The notes under the pieces: model-generated | Seen by the model: only the letters and a program-made list of their open reading frames with translations | Told to the model about the DNA's origin: nothing | The model's database searches: none | Part shown: positions 35,851 through 46,122 of the stretch, piece after piece | How the letters are laid out: every line of letters starts with the position of its first letter | Numbering within the stretch: position 1 is the stretch's first letter | Made by a program: the position numbers and the translations under genes | Source: Hormoscilla sp. GM7CHS1pb | Lineage (GTDB): Bacteria; Cyanobacteriota; Cyanobacteriia; Cyanobacteriales; Desertifilaceae | Reading direction: 5' to 3' | NCBI GenBank assembly: GCA_014323675.1 | Contig: JACONN010000002.1 | Location: forward strand, 620,001 to 684,000 | Length of the DNA: 64,000 nt

Positions 35851-38800
35851 ATGTCGCAAAATCGAGTTCAGTCATCAGAGCTGAGTAGTGATTTCCAGCT
35901 CAAAGGCGACGACACCAATTTATTCATCGCCGACTTTAATGGGGACGGTAAAAGCGACATCCTCAGCCAAAAAAAGAAAGTCAGAAGTACTGATCAAGTA
36001 CTCTTATCCGAAGGCAACGGCCAATTTGCCACCCCCATCACCCTGCCTGGGAGTTTCGCTCGCACTGGTGACAATACCAATCTTTATATCGGCGACTTTA
36101 ATGGGGACGGTCGCAGCGATGTCCTCCGCCAAAAAAATGGCAGTTGGGGCGAATCGTACTATACCGACACAATATATAGTAGTTGGTTGGAGGACAAGGT
36201 TGCAAGCATGACTGCTCAAGTATTATTATCCCAAGGTGACGGCTTTAACAGCATCACCCTGGATGAGAACTTCGTTCTCAATGGTAATGTTACCAACCTG
36301 TATATCGCCGACTTTAATGGGGACGGTAAAAGCGATATCCTCCACCAAGAAAAGGGCACTGCGCCTGCTAAAATACTCTTCTCCCGAGGTGAAGGCGACT
36401 TTGGCTTTACTCCCATCACCCTGCATGAGAATTTCCATCTTAATGGTGACTGGACTAACTTGCACATCGGTGACTTTAATGGGGACGGTCGCAGCGATAT
36501 ACTCCGCCAAGAATTTGGCAGTGCGGACGACGATGACCATACAACTGCTCAAGTATTCCTATCCCCAGACGACGGCAACCTGAACTCCATCACCCCCATC
36601 ACCCTGCATGAGCATTTCTTCCTTAAGGGCGACTGGACTAACTTGCACATCGGCGACTTTAATGGGGACGGTCGCAGCGATCTCCTCCGCCAAGAATATG
36701 GCAGTGCGGACGACGATGCCTATATGACTGCTCAAGTATTCCTATCCCCAGACGACGGCAATTTTAACTCCATCACCCCCATCACCTTGCCAGAGAGTTT
36801 CGCCCTCAAAGGCGACGATACCAATTTGCATGTAGCAGATTTGGATGGTGATGGCTTCGATGAGATTCTGGTTCAACAAAAACATTCAACGTTTCAGCAC
36901 ACCAGTCGGGTATTGTCCTGGAACCACGAGCAAAATTTCATCAAACATGTGCTCCCTAATGAGCTTCAAATTGACGGTAAAAGCAAGCAACTGTACATTG
37001 CCGATTATAATGGCGATGGGCAAAACAATGAGATTCTGGTTCAGGATTCTAAAAACGACTCAGCGCTGCTATACAGCCTTGGAATTAAATTTTCTGACAA
37101 TGCCGCTCTCACCGACATCACCGACCTCCCAGTTGCCCTCAATATCGGCACTCATGGCTACGGCATAGCCACCGACAGCATAGGTAATGTGTGGGCTACA
37201 GGCTCTTTCTCCGGCAGCATCGACATCGACCTCGACGGCACCATAGATTTGACCAGTAATGGCGCTACTGATAGCTATGTAGCCAAGTTCTCCCGCAATG
37301 GGGATTTGCTTAACGCCTTCCAGATCGGCGGTGGCAGTCATGGTCCTGACCGGGGCTTTGGCATAGCCACCGACAGCATAGGTGATGTGTGGGTTACAGG
37401 AGATTTCTGGGGCAGCATCGACATCGACGGAGACGGCAACGATGATTTGACCAGTGATGGCGGTAGTGATAGCTATGTAGCCAAGTTCTCCAGCAATGGG
37501 GATTTCGTTAATGCCTATTCGATCGGCAGTAACCGAGACGACGAGGAGGGCCGTAGCATAGCCACCGACAACATGGGTAATGCGTGGGCTACAGGAACTT
37601 TCCAGACCAGTGATGGCGGTACTGAGGGCTATGTAGCCAAGTTCGACTATCAGGGGAATTTGGTCAAATTCAAAAAGATCGGCGGTAGCGGAGAGGACTA
37701 TGGTCATGGCATAGCCACCGACAGCGAGGGTAATGTGTGGGCTACAGGCTCTTTCCAGGGCAGCATCGACATCGACCTCGACCTCGACGGCACCATAGAT
37801 TTGACCAGTAATGGCGGTCGTGATAGCTATGTAGCCAAGTTCGACTCTGAGGCGAATTTGGTCTTTGCCAAAAATATCGGCGGTAGCGGTTATGACTTGG
37901 GCCGTGGCATAGCCACCGACAGCAACGGTAATGCGTGGGCTATAGGCTCTTTCGAGGGCAAGATCGACATCGACGGAGACGGCATCAATGATTTGACCAG
38001 TAATGGCGGTAATGATAGCTATGTAGCCAAGTTCGACTCTGAGGGGAATTTGGTCAAAGCCTTCCAGATCGGCGGTAGCAGTAATGACTGGGGCAGTGGC
38101 ATAGCCACCGACAGCAATGGTAATGTGTGGGCTACAGGCTATTTCGAGGGCAAGATCGACATCGACGGAGACGGCAACAATGATTTGACCAGTAATGGCG
38201 GTATTGATAGCTATGTAGCCAAGTTCGACTCTGAGGGGAATTTGGTCAAAGCCAAAAATCTCGGCGGTAGCAGTGGTGACTGGGGCTTTGACATAGCCAC
38301 CGACAGCAATGGTAATGCGTGGGCTACAGGAGCTTTACGAGGCAGCATCGACATCGACGGAGACGGCAACAATGATTTGACCCGTGGCGGCTATGTAGTT
38401 AAATTTTATACACACCCCACTGACCTTGAGCTCAGCAACAACAGCATCGACGAAAACGTCGCAGCCAACACTGTTGTCGGCACCTTCTCGACCACCGACC
38501 CCGATACAGGGGATAGCTTTACCTACCAGTTAGTACCTGGTGCAGGAGATACGGATAACGCAGCCTTCACCATTGTCGAGGACCAACTGCTCATCAACAG
38601 TTCCCCAGACTTTGAAACTCAGTCCAGTTACAGCATCCGCGTTCAAACTACCGATGCGGGAGGAGAGAGTTACTCAGAGAACTTGACCATTAACATCAAC
38701 TACGTTAACTACGTTAATGAAGGCCCCAGCCTCCCAGTTGCCCTCAATATCGGCACTCATGGCTACGGCATAGCCACCGACAGCAATGGTAATGTGTGGG

Positions 38801-41800
38801 CTACAGGCTCTTTCTCCCGCAGCATCGACATCGACCTCGACGGCACCATAGATTTGACCAGTAATGGCCTTGATGATAGCTATGTAGCCAAGTTCTCCCG
38901 CAATGGGGATTTGCTTAACGCCTTCCAGATCGGCAGTAGCGGAAATGAGCGTGGCTGGGGCATAGCCACCGACAGCAATGATGATGTGTGGGTTACAGGA
39001 TCTTTCTCCGGCAGCATCGACATCAACGGAGATGACAAGGATGATTTGACCAGTGATGGCGGTAGTGATAGCTATGTAGCCAAGTTCTCCAGCAATGGGG
39101 ATTTCGTTAATGCCTATTCGATCGGCAGTAACCGAGACGACGAGGAGGGCCGTAGCATAGCCACCGACAACATGGGTAATGCGTGGGCTACAGGAACTTT
39201 CCATACCAGTCATGGCGGTAGTGAGGGCTATGTAGCCAAATTCGACTATCAGGGGAATTTGGTCAAATTCAAAAAGATCGGCGGTAGCGGAGTGGACTAT
39301 GGTCATGGCATAGCCACCGACAGCGAGGGTAATCTGTGGGCTACAGGCTCTTTCCAGGGCAGCATCGACATCGACCTCGACCTCGACGGCACCATAGATT
39401 TGACCAGTAATGGCGGTACTGATAGCTATGTAGCCAAGTTCGACTCTGAGGCGAATTTGGTCTTTGCCAAAAATATCGGCGGTAGCAATTTTGACGTGGG
39501 CTATGGCATAGCCACCGACAGCAATGGTGATGCGTGGGCTACAGGCTCTTTCTCCGGCAGCATCGACATCGACGGAGACGGCATCAATGATTTGACCAGT
39601 AATGGCGGTATTGATAGCTATGTAGCCAAGTTCGACTCTGAGGGGAATTTGGTCAAAGCCAAAAATATCGGCGGTAGCAGTACTGACTGGGGCCGTGGCA
39701 TAGCCACCGACAGCAATGATAATGCGTGGGCTACAGGAAGGTTCTTCGGCAGCATCGACCTCGACCTCGACGGCATCAATGATTTGACCAGTAATGGCGG
39801 TACTGATAGCTATGTAGCCAAGTTCGACTCTGAGGGGAATTTGGTCAAAGCCAAAAATATCGGCGGTAGCAGTAATGACCAGGGCTTTGGCATAGCCACC
39901 GACAGCAATGGTAATGTGTGGGCTACAGGAGCTTTAGGAGGCAGCGCCGACATCGACGGAGACGGCAACAATGATTTGACCGGTGGCGGCTATGTAGTTA
40001 AATTTTTTGATAATGCCGCCCCCACCGACCTCTCGCTCAGCAACAACAGCATCGACGAAAACGTCGCAGCCAACACTGTTGTCGGCACCTTCTCGACCAC
40101 CGACCCCGATACAGGGGATAGCTTTACCTACCAGTTGGTAGCGGGTGCAGGAGATACGGATAACGCAGCCTTCACCATTGTCGAGGACCAACTGCTCATC
40201 AACAGTTCCCCAGACTTTGAAGCTCAGTCCAGTTACAGCATCCTCGTTCAAACTACCGATGCGGGAGGAGAGAGTTACTCGACTCACTTGACCATTAACA
40301 TCAACGACGTTAATGAAGTTCCCACCGACCTCTCGCTCAGCAACAACAGCATCGACGAAAACGTCGCGCCCAACACTGTTGTCGGCACCTTCTCGACCAC
40401 CGACCCCGATACAGGGGATAGCTTTACCTACCAGTTGGTAGCGGGTGCAGGAGATACGGATAACGCTGCCTTCACCATTGTCGAGGACCAACTGCTCATC
40501 AACAGTTCCCCAGACTTTGAGACTCAGTCCAGTTACAGCATCCGCGTTCAATCTACCGATGCGGAAGGAGAGAGTTACTCGGAGAACTTGACCATTAACA
40601 TCAACAACGTTAATGAAGTTCCCATTAACATCAACGACGTTTGGCAACCTTCGGTTGCCTTAAAGATCGGCGGTAGCAATATTGAGTCGGTGCACACAGA
40701 CATAGCCACCGACAGCAATGATAATGTGTGGGCTACAGGCTCTTTCTCCGGCAGCATCGACATCGACCTCGACGGCAACAATGATTTGACCAGTAATGGC
40801 GGTAGTGATAGCTATGTAGCCAAGTTCGACTCTGAGGGGAATTTGGTCTTTGCCTATAATATCGGCGGTAGCAGTCGTGACTATGGCTATGGCATAGCCA
40901 CCGACAGCAATGATAATGTGTGGGCTACAGGCTCTTTCCAGGGCAGCATCGACATCGACGGAGATGACAACGATGATTTGACCAGTAATGGCGGTAGTGA
41001 TAGCTATGTAGCCAAGTTCAACAGCAATGGGGATTTGGTTAAGGCCTTAAAGATCGGCGGTAGCGGTTATGACTTGGGCCGTGGCATAGCCACCGACAGC
41101 AACGGTAATGCGTGGGCTATAGGCTATTTCTCCGGCAAGATCGACATCGACCTCGACGGCAACAATGATTTGACCAGTAATGGCGGTAGTGATAGCTATG
41201 TAGCCAAGTTCAACAGCAATGGGGATTTTGTTCAGGCCTTAAAGATCGGCGGTAGCGGTTGGGACGAGGGCAGTGGCATAGCCACCGACAGCAATGGTAA
41301 TGCGTGGGCTACAGGAACTTTCGAGGGCAAGATCGACATCGACCTCGACGGCAACAATGAATTGACCAGTAATGGCGGTACTGATAGCTATGTAGCCAAG
41401 TTCAACAGCAATGGGGATTTTGTTCAGGCCTATAATATCGGCGGTAGCGGTAATGACTGGGGCTATGACATAACCACCGACAGCAATGGTAATGTGTGGG
41501 CTACAGGCTCTTTCTCCGGCAGCATCGACATCGACGGAGATGGCAACAATGATTTGACCAGTAATGGCTTTTCTGATAGCTATGTAGCCAAGTTCGACAG
41601 CAATGGTGATTTGGTTAAGGCCTTAAATATCGGCGGTAGTTATCACACTAGTGATGGCTATGGCATAACCACCGACAGCAATGGTAATGTGTGGGCTACA
41701 GGCTCTTTCTCCGGCAGCATCGACATCGACGGAGATGGCAACAATGAATTGACCAGTAACGGCAGTCTTGATGGCTATGTAGCCAAGTTCGACAGCAATG

Positions 41801-42873
41801 GGGATTTGGTTCAGGCCTTAAAGATCGGCAGTAGCGATACTGACCTTGGCCTTGGCATAGCCACCGACAGCAATGATAATGTGTGGACTACAGGATCTTT
41901 AGGAGGCAGCATCGACATCGACGGAGACGGCAACTATGAATTGATCGGTAATGACGGTTCCTATGTAATTAAATTTTCTGAGGCAACTAATGCCGCTCAA
42001 CTGAAAATCACCCCTTCAGAACCGGTCAAAGCAGTAGAACCAAACACAAGCGTCAGCTTTGATGTCAACTACTCTACCGAACCTGCGGAAACTCCCACCA
42101 CGGGAATAGCCTTTGGCATGCATTGGGACAGTTCTCAAGTAGCATTCGATCCAGTCACTGGTTTGACCGAGCACTTCTCTTTGGGCGCGCAACCTATAAG
42201 TGCAGTCTTAGACGATCCGATCATCAACGGGGGTTTGGACGGCGACCCGAACACAGACAAATACATCCTGCAAGCTTGGGTAGATGCTGAAGGAAATTGG
42301 CCCAACAATCCTAATCCTACCCTCTATACGGCCAACTTCACAGCGTTACCAGGGTTTGAAGGGACGCAGATCAACTTTAGTGCCAACCCAGATGACCTGC
42401 CTGCAAATAGCAACTTTGTCTCCAGTTCCATTGCATTAACCTTGCGCACTCAACCGACACTGGACATTGATGGGAATGGAGCTATAGATGCGTTAACTGA
42501 CGGCCTTGTGGCCATACGTTATCTCTTCGGGTTCAGGGGAGAGACTTTGACTAAAGATGTTTTAGGCGAAGGTGCCACCAGTGATCCATCAGAAATTGTT
42601 ACCTACTTGGATGAAGTAGGGGACATGATGTTAGATATAGATGGCAATGGCACGGCAGGAGCGTTAACTGATGGCATTTTATTCCTGCGCCATGCTCTCG
42701 GGTTCGAGGATCAGGCTTTGATCCAGGGTGTAATAAGCGAAGGTGCCACCCGTACTACTGCGGAGGCAATTAATGAGCACATGCAATCCTTCTTGGGTGT
42801 AGTAAGCGAAGATACCACCCTTACTACTGTTCCGGGAATTAATGATCAGATGCAATCCTTCGACGTGCTGTAA
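35851..42873 (+). CDS. Giant multidomain exoprotein (VCBS/FG-GAP, propeller, cadherin, cohesin/dockerin-like)
   Basis: 2340 residues without a classical signal peptide. Residues 1-345 hold about six FG-GAP/VCBS units (LFIADFNGDGKSDILSQ). Residues 425-850, 960-1385 and 1597-2043 are three propeller-like blocks of SBBP-type repeats (GIATDSNGNVWATGSFSGSI, DSYVAKFDSEGNL). Cadherin-like domains (NNSIDENVAANTVVGTFSTT) lie at about 853-955, 1390-1488 and 1490-1590. Residues 2050-2203 form a cohesin-like sandwich, and 2204-2340 two dockerin-like Ca loops (LDIDGNGAIDALTDG). Asp-rich loops throughout suggest calcium-dependent folding outside the cell, probably in adhesion, sheath or motility. The internal repeats are nearly identical, including a 1.6-kb duplication. 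The C-terminal module is shared with the split LRR protein. Confidence 0.9.
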   Translation: MSQNRVQSSELSSDFQLKGDDTNLFIADFNGDGKSDILSQKKKVRSTDQVLLSEGNGQFATPITLPGSFARTGDNTNLYIGDFNGDGRSDVLRQKNGSWGESYYTDTIYSSWLEDKVASMTAQVLLSQGDGFNSITLDENFVLNGNVTNLYIADFNGDGKSDILHQEKGTAPAKILFSRGEGDFGFTPITLHENFHLNGDWTNLHIGDFNGDGRSDILRQEFGSADDDDHTTAQVFLSPDDGNLNSITPITLHEHFFLKGDWTNLHIGDFNGDGRSDLLRQEYGSADDDAYMTAQVFLSPDDGNFNSITPITLPESFALKGDDTNLHVADLDGDGFDEILVQQKHSTFQHTSRVLSWNHEQNFIKHVLPNELQIDGKSKQLYIADYNGDGQNNEILVQDSKNDSALLYSLGIKFSDNAALTDITDLPVALNIGTHGYGIATDSIGNVWATGSFSGSIDIDLDGTIDLTSNGATDSYVAKFSRNGDLLNAFQIGGGSHGPDRGFGIATDSIGDVWVTGDFWGSIDIDGDGNDDLTSDGGSDSYVAKFSSNGDFVNAYSIGSNRDDEEGRSIATDNMGNAWATGTFQTSDGGTEGYVAKFDYQGNLVKFKKIGGSGEDYGHGIATDSEGNVWATGSFQGSIDIDLDLDGTIDLTSNGGRDSYVAKFDSEANLVFAKNIGGSGYDLGRGIATDSNGNAWAIGSFEGKIDIDGDGINDLTSNGGNDSYVAKFDSEGNLVKAFQIGGSSNDWGSGIATDSNGNVWATGYFEGKIDIDGDGNNDLTSNGGIDSYVAKFDSEGNLVKAKNLGGSSGDWGFDIATDSNGNAWATGALRGSIDIDGDGNNDLTRGGYVVKFYTHPTDLELSNNSIDENVAANTVVGTFSTTDPDTGDSFTYQLVPGAGDTDNAAFTIVEDQLLINSSPDFETQSSYSIRVQTTDAGGESYSENLTININYVNYVNEGPSLPVALNIGTHGYGIATDSNGNVWATGSFSRSIDIDLDGTIDLTSNGLDDSYVAKFSRNGDLLNAFQIGSSGNERGWGIATDSNDDVWVTGSFSGSIDINGDDKDDLTSDGGSDSYVAKFSSNGDFVNAYSIGSNRDDEEGRSIATDNMGNAWATGTFHTSHGGSEGYVAKFDYQGNLVKFKKIGGSGVDYGHGIATDSEGNLWATGSFQGSIDIDLDLDGTIDLTSNGGTDSYVAKFDSEANLVFAKNIGGSNFDVGYGIATDSNGDAWATGSFSGSIDIDGDGINDLTSNGGIDSYVAKFDSEGNLVKAKNIGGSSTDWGRGIATDSNDNAWATGRFFGSIDLDLDGINDLTSNGGTDSYVAKFDSEGNLVKAKNIGGSSNDQGFGIATDSNGNVWATGALGGSADIDGDGNNDLTGGGYVVKFFDNAAPTDLSLSNNSIDENVAANTVVGTFSTTDPDTGDSFTYQLVAGAGDTDNAAFTIVEDQLLINSSPDFEAQSSYSILVQTTDAGGESYSTHLTININDVNEVPTDLSLSNNSIDENVAPNTVVGTFSTTDPDTGDSFTYQLVAGAGDTDNAAFTIVEDQLLINSSPDFETQSSYSIRVQSTDAEGESYSENLTININNVNEVPININDVWQPSVALKIGGSNIESVHTDIATDSNDNVWATGSFSGSIDIDLDGNNDLTSNGGSDSYVAKFDSEGNLVFAYNIGGSSRDYGYGIATDSNDNVWATGSFQGSIDIDGDDNDDLTSNGGSDSYVAKFNSNGDLVKALKIGGSGYDLGRGIATDSNGNAWAIGYFSGKIDIDLDGNNDLTSNGGSDSYVAKFNSNGDFVQALKIGGSGWDEGSGIATDSNGNAWATGTFEGKIDIDLDGNNELTSNGGTDSYVAKFNSNGDFVQAYNIGGSGNDWGYDITTDSNGNVWATGSFSGSIDIDGDGNNDLTSNGFSDSYVAKFDSNGDLVKALNIGGSYHTSDGYGITTDSNGNVWATGSFSGSIDIDGDGNNELTSNGSLDGYVAKFDSNGDLVQALKIGSSDTDLGLGIATDSNDNVWTTGSLGGSIDIDGDGNYELIGNDGSYVIKFSEATNAAQLKITPSEPVKAVEPNTSVSFDVNYSTEPAETPTTGIAFGMHWDSSQVAFDPVTGLTEHFSLGAQPISAVLDDPIINGGLDGDPNTDKYILQAWVDAEGNWPNNPNPTLYTANFTALPGFEGTQINFSANPDDLPANSNFVSSSIALTLRTQPTLDIDGNGAIDALTDGLVAIRYLFGFRGETLTKDVLGEGATSDPSEIVTYLDEVGDMMLDIDGNGTAGALTDGILFLRHALGFEDQALIQGVISEGATRTTAEAINEHMQSFLGVVSEDTTLTTVPGINDQMQSFDVL

Positions 42874-42884
42874 AACCTTATTCC

Positions 42885-42973
42885 TCTCCTTCCCGGGCTC
42901 CGCCTGGGAGGGGTTAGGGGTGGGTCCTGGGAGGGGATGTTTGAGGCTCTGCTCCCCTCCCTGAGCGGAGAAC
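42885..42973. repeat. GC-rich 3' palindromic repeat after the giant gene
   Basis: CTTCCCGGGCTCCGCCTGGG and neighbouring GGGAGGGG repeats, homologous to the sequence just after the paralogous C-terminus at 8629-8672. Possibly a terminator. Confidence 0.6.
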
Positions 42974-43289
42974 ATGCCAGGTACGCGGGTGCTTAATCTG
43001 CTAAAGAGACAGCAGGGTAAATGTGAAAGATGCGGACTAACCTTCAGGGATGGAGATAAATGGGAAGTGGACCATACCTTACCGACCTCATTGGGAGGAA
43101 AAGACTGGTACACCAACCTGCAATTATTACACGACTATTGTCATGACGCCAAGTCAGCAGAAGATGGAAGTCGTGGGGGTCGCACCCTTGTGGATATCGA
43201 AACTGAGGAGCCGGATGAGGTGAAAGTCTCACGTCCGGTTTTGAAGACGGGTCGGACTGGCGACAGTCCGACTTAGTTTAATTCTTTGA
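42974..43289 (+). pseudogene. Group II intron 3' fragment
   Basis: VLNLLKRQQGKCERCGLTF, WEVDHTLPTSLGGKDWYTNL and LQLLHDYCHD are the HNH part of a group II intron protein. The reading frame continues through domain V (about 43208-43241) and domain VI (CGGACTGGCGACAGTCCG). Everything upstream is missing. An intact intron begins immediately afterwards at GTGCG (43290), so it inserted into, or recombined with, the end of this older copy. Confidence 0.9.
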
Positions 43290-45691
43290 GTGCGATTCGT
43301 TTAGCGTAAACTGAATTGACACAAGTCAATAATGGTGACCGCTAGCAGGGTTTCATTAGCCTTGACAACTTACAGATGATGGTGGTGAAAGCCCACCCCT
43401 CCAGGTGCAGGAGTGACAGCACCCTCCCCACGGTAGAGATGGCATCAATCCGTGAAGCGGGAAGGAAAGGCGCTCTAATCGGTAGCCTAAACCGGTTATC
43501 GCCAAGCAAGTAGTCATGATGAGCGAAAGCGAAGGTTTACAGATGTCGTTATTAAGAACCAGCGTAATAAGGCTGAGACGCTGGCCCAAAAGGGAAAGGA
43601 TATAGGTCATTGGCGGACTCAAGGCCGACCAATAAGCACTGACCATAAACCCGGCATATAGAACCTATCTAAAACTACAACCAATCATCTGTAGGAACGA
43701 AGTAAACCAGGTATGTACTCTCAATCACCGGTCGATAGATTGAGTAGCCACCACAGGCGCAAACTCTGCTCTCATCTGGCAGGTCATACTTGGGAAAGAT
43801 TGAGTGGAGAAGCACAAACGCCCATCTGTAATGGATGGGATAAGCTAACGCCCTCACGGTTTCGTCAATTGTGAAGTTGTGAGTAGTAGTTAATATGTCA
43901 CGGAACACCATCAATAGAAGAGTGTATGACTGGAAGACTATCCCCTGGCAGAAGCTAGAGCGAGTAGTTTTTAAGCTGCAAAAACGAATTTACAGAGCGG
44001 CACAGGAAGGCAATAGACAAAAAGTTCGCAAGCTCCAAGGGTTACTGAATAGGTCATGGTCCGCAAAGATGATAGCGGTACGGCAGGTAAGTCAACAGAA
44101 CCAGGGAAAGAAAACGGCAGGTGTGGATGGAGTGAAAGCTCTAACCCCAAAGCAACGTCAGGAACTGGTAAGCCAACTCAGAGTCACCAAAAAGGTTAAG
44201 GCAAAACCCACACGAAGAGTATGGATACCAAAACCAGGAGGGGACGAAAAGAGGCCATTAGGGATACCGACAATGCACGACCGCGCATTACAAGGGTTGG
44301 TCAAACAGGCGCTAGAACCCGAATGGGAGGCGTACATGGAAGCCAACTCATACGGATTCAGATCAGGGAGAGGATGCCACGATGCAATAGAAGCGATATT
44401 CAACAGCATCAAGACGAAACCCAAATGGGTATTAGATGCGGATATTGCGAAATGCTTCGACAGAATCAGTCACTCAGCACTCCTTGATAAACTGAATACA
44501 ACATCACCAATCCGCAGACAAATACGGGCATGGTTAAAAGCCGGGGTGATAGACCAAGGAACATGGCAAACCACGGAAACCGGGACTCCACAGGGGGGAG
44601 TAATATCCCCATTACTGGCCAATATAGCCCTTCACGGACTAGAAAAGGAAGTAATGAGCCTCGCGCAAACGAAAAAGGAAAAGGCAAAACTGACAATAGT
44701 CAGATACGCCGATGACTTTGTGGTTATGCATGATGACCGGTCAATGATTGAACAAGCAAGAGGAGTAGTTGAGGACTGGCTAAAAGGAATAGGTCTAGAG
44801 TTAAAAGCCGAAAAAACAAGGATATCTCACACGCTGGAGGGAGAGAGCCCAGGATTCGATTTCCTAGGGTTCAATATCCGACAGTACAAAATGGGGAAAC
44901 ATAGAAGCGGCAAAAACTCTAACGGGACCACCCTAGGATTCAAGACCCTAATCAAACCAAGTAACAAATCCATTAGGAAACATAAAGAACAGCTATCACA
45001 GATAGTTAAAAGCCATAAATGTACACCACAAACAGCGTTGATAGCAAAACTGAACCCGGTAATACGGGGATGGAGTAACTATTTCAGGACAGTGGTAAGT
45101 AAGGAAACTTACAACGACATGGACAATCACCTATGGAAATTACTCTGGCAATGGGCAACACGACGGCATCACAACAAATCAGGGCAATGGATAGCTAAGA
45201 AATACTGGACCACTGAAGGTAAGAACCATTGGGTATTTGCCGGCAAGTCCAGAGAAATTGGCGAAATAACAATGGCCAAACACTCCGAAACTGAGATAGT
45301 CAGACACGTAAAGGTGAAAGGTACAGCTAGCCCTTTCGACGGTAACCTAGTCTATTGGAGCCAAAGATTACGGAAGAGCCCAGATGTAAGCACAAGAATA
45401 ATAAAGCTGCTCAAGAGGCAGGATGGCAAGTGCAGGCTATGCGGACTAACGTTCAAGGATGGTGACAAATGGGAAGTGGACCATATCCTGCCAACCTCAA
45501 GGGGAGGTAAGGACTGGTATGCAAACCTACAGTTGCTACACGATTATTGCCACGACTATAAGTCTGCCAGAGATGGTAGCAAAGGCCGTATCCATGACAA
45601 GGATGACGAAACTGAGGAGCCGGATGAGGTGAAAGTCTCACGTCCGGTTTTGAAGACGAGTCGGACTGGCGACAGTCCGACTTAGTTTAAT
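43290..45691 (+). mobile_element. Group II intron, apparently full length
   Basis: Begins GTGCGATTCGTTTAGCGTAA, the expected GUGYG 5' end, with about 600 bases of domain I-III RNA before the protein gene. Domain V is 45617-45650 with the AGC triad and a GAAA loop. Domain VI holds the stem CGGACTGGCGACAGTCCG, and the intron ends near TTAGTTTAAT. The same 8 bases TCTTTGAG follow both this intron and the fragment before it, which suggests a duplicated target or recombination between copies. Confidence 0.85.
43895..45685 (+). CDS. ltrA: Group II intron reverse transcriptase/maturase with HNH endonuclease
   Basis: 596 residues. The N-terminal RT0/RT1 region begins near WKTIPWQKLERVVFKLQKRI; GTPQGGVISPLLANI is RT4; YADDFVV is the catalytic RT5; the thumb/maturase X domain includes NPVIRGWSNYFR; the HNH endonuclease (CRLCGLTF, WEVDHILPTS, LLHDYCHD) lies at about residues 500-560. 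The last 25 residues (EEPDEVKVSRPVLKTS) translate ribozyme domains V and VI before a stop in the intron end. It promotes splicing and target-primed retrohoming. It appears intact. Confidence 0.95.
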   Translation: MSRNTINRRVYDWKTIPWQKLERVVFKLQKRIYRAAQEGNRQKVRKLQGLLNRSWSAKMIAVRQVSQQNQGKKTAGVDGVKALTPKQRQELVSQLRVTKKVKAKPTRRVWIPKPGGDEKRPLGIPTMHDRALQGLVKQALEPEWEAYMEANSYGFRSGRGCHDAIEAIFNSIKTKPKWVLDADIAKCFDRISHSALLDKLNTTSPIRRQIRAWLKAGVIDQGTWQTTETGTPQGGVISPLLANIALHGLEKEVMSLAQTKKEKAKLTIVRYADDFVVMHDDRSMIEQARGVVEDWLKGIGLELKAEKTRISHTLEGESPGFDFLGFNIRQYKMGKHRSGKNSNGTTLGFKTLIKPSNKSIRKHKEQLSQIVKSHKCTPQTALIAKLNPVIRGWSNYFRTVVSKETYNDMDNHLWKLLWQWATRRHHNKSGQWIAKKYWTTEGKNHWVFAGKSREIGEITMAKHSETEIVRHVKVKGTASPFDGNLVYWSQRLRKSPDVSTRIIKLLKRQDGKCRLCGLTFKDGDKWEVDHILPTSRGGKDWYANLQLLHDYCHDYKSARDGSKGRIHDKDDETEEPDEVKVSRPVLKTSRTGDSPT

Positions 45692-46122
45692 TCTTTGAGA
45701 GGTTTTTACACCCTCGATCCCCGAAAATCCGTAACTTTCACGAATTTTGTACCTATTCCTACTTATGTTCCCTAACTTTTTTCTCCAAGAGTCCACGCTC
45801 CGGGCCCCCTCCGCTGCGAGGATGAGAGTCGGACCAGCTCATGGCTGGAAAGTTGCTCAAAATAGATAATGTGTTTTGTAGTAAAATCAACAGTTATTCC
45901 CAGCCCAGTCAAGCAGGCTCGTCATTCGCTGGTGACGGTGCGACGGCAACAACTGGGACCGAAAATAGAGTTTTGGGGGCGACTGGGAACGGCACAAAGC
46001 CAAATCGCGGTTTATAATAGGTACAGGGGATGCGATCGATCGGGCGATACCAGTGGGAATGTTTTTGATCTTCAGGTATGTGTTGCTGTAATGTTATTAG
46101 TTAAAACTGAAAAGGAGGCAAA
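45692..46122. other. Intergenic, start of the repeated toxin-antitoxin region
   Basis: 45950-46115 (for example GGGGGCGACTGGGAACGGCA, ATCGCGGTTTATAATA, GTGGGAATGTTTTTGAT, TGTTATTAGTTAAAACTGAA) is the leader of the first DUF2281 module; the same leader recurs at about 49385-49525 and 50470-50605. TATAAT at 46014-46019 may be a -10 element. 45692-45940 holds nothing recognisable. Confidence 0.6.

Noticed and set aside
37069..40647. Several minus-strand open frames of 200 or more codons inside the giant exoprotein
   Set aside because: They mirror the repeat pattern of the plus-strand gene and show no independent start signals or domains.
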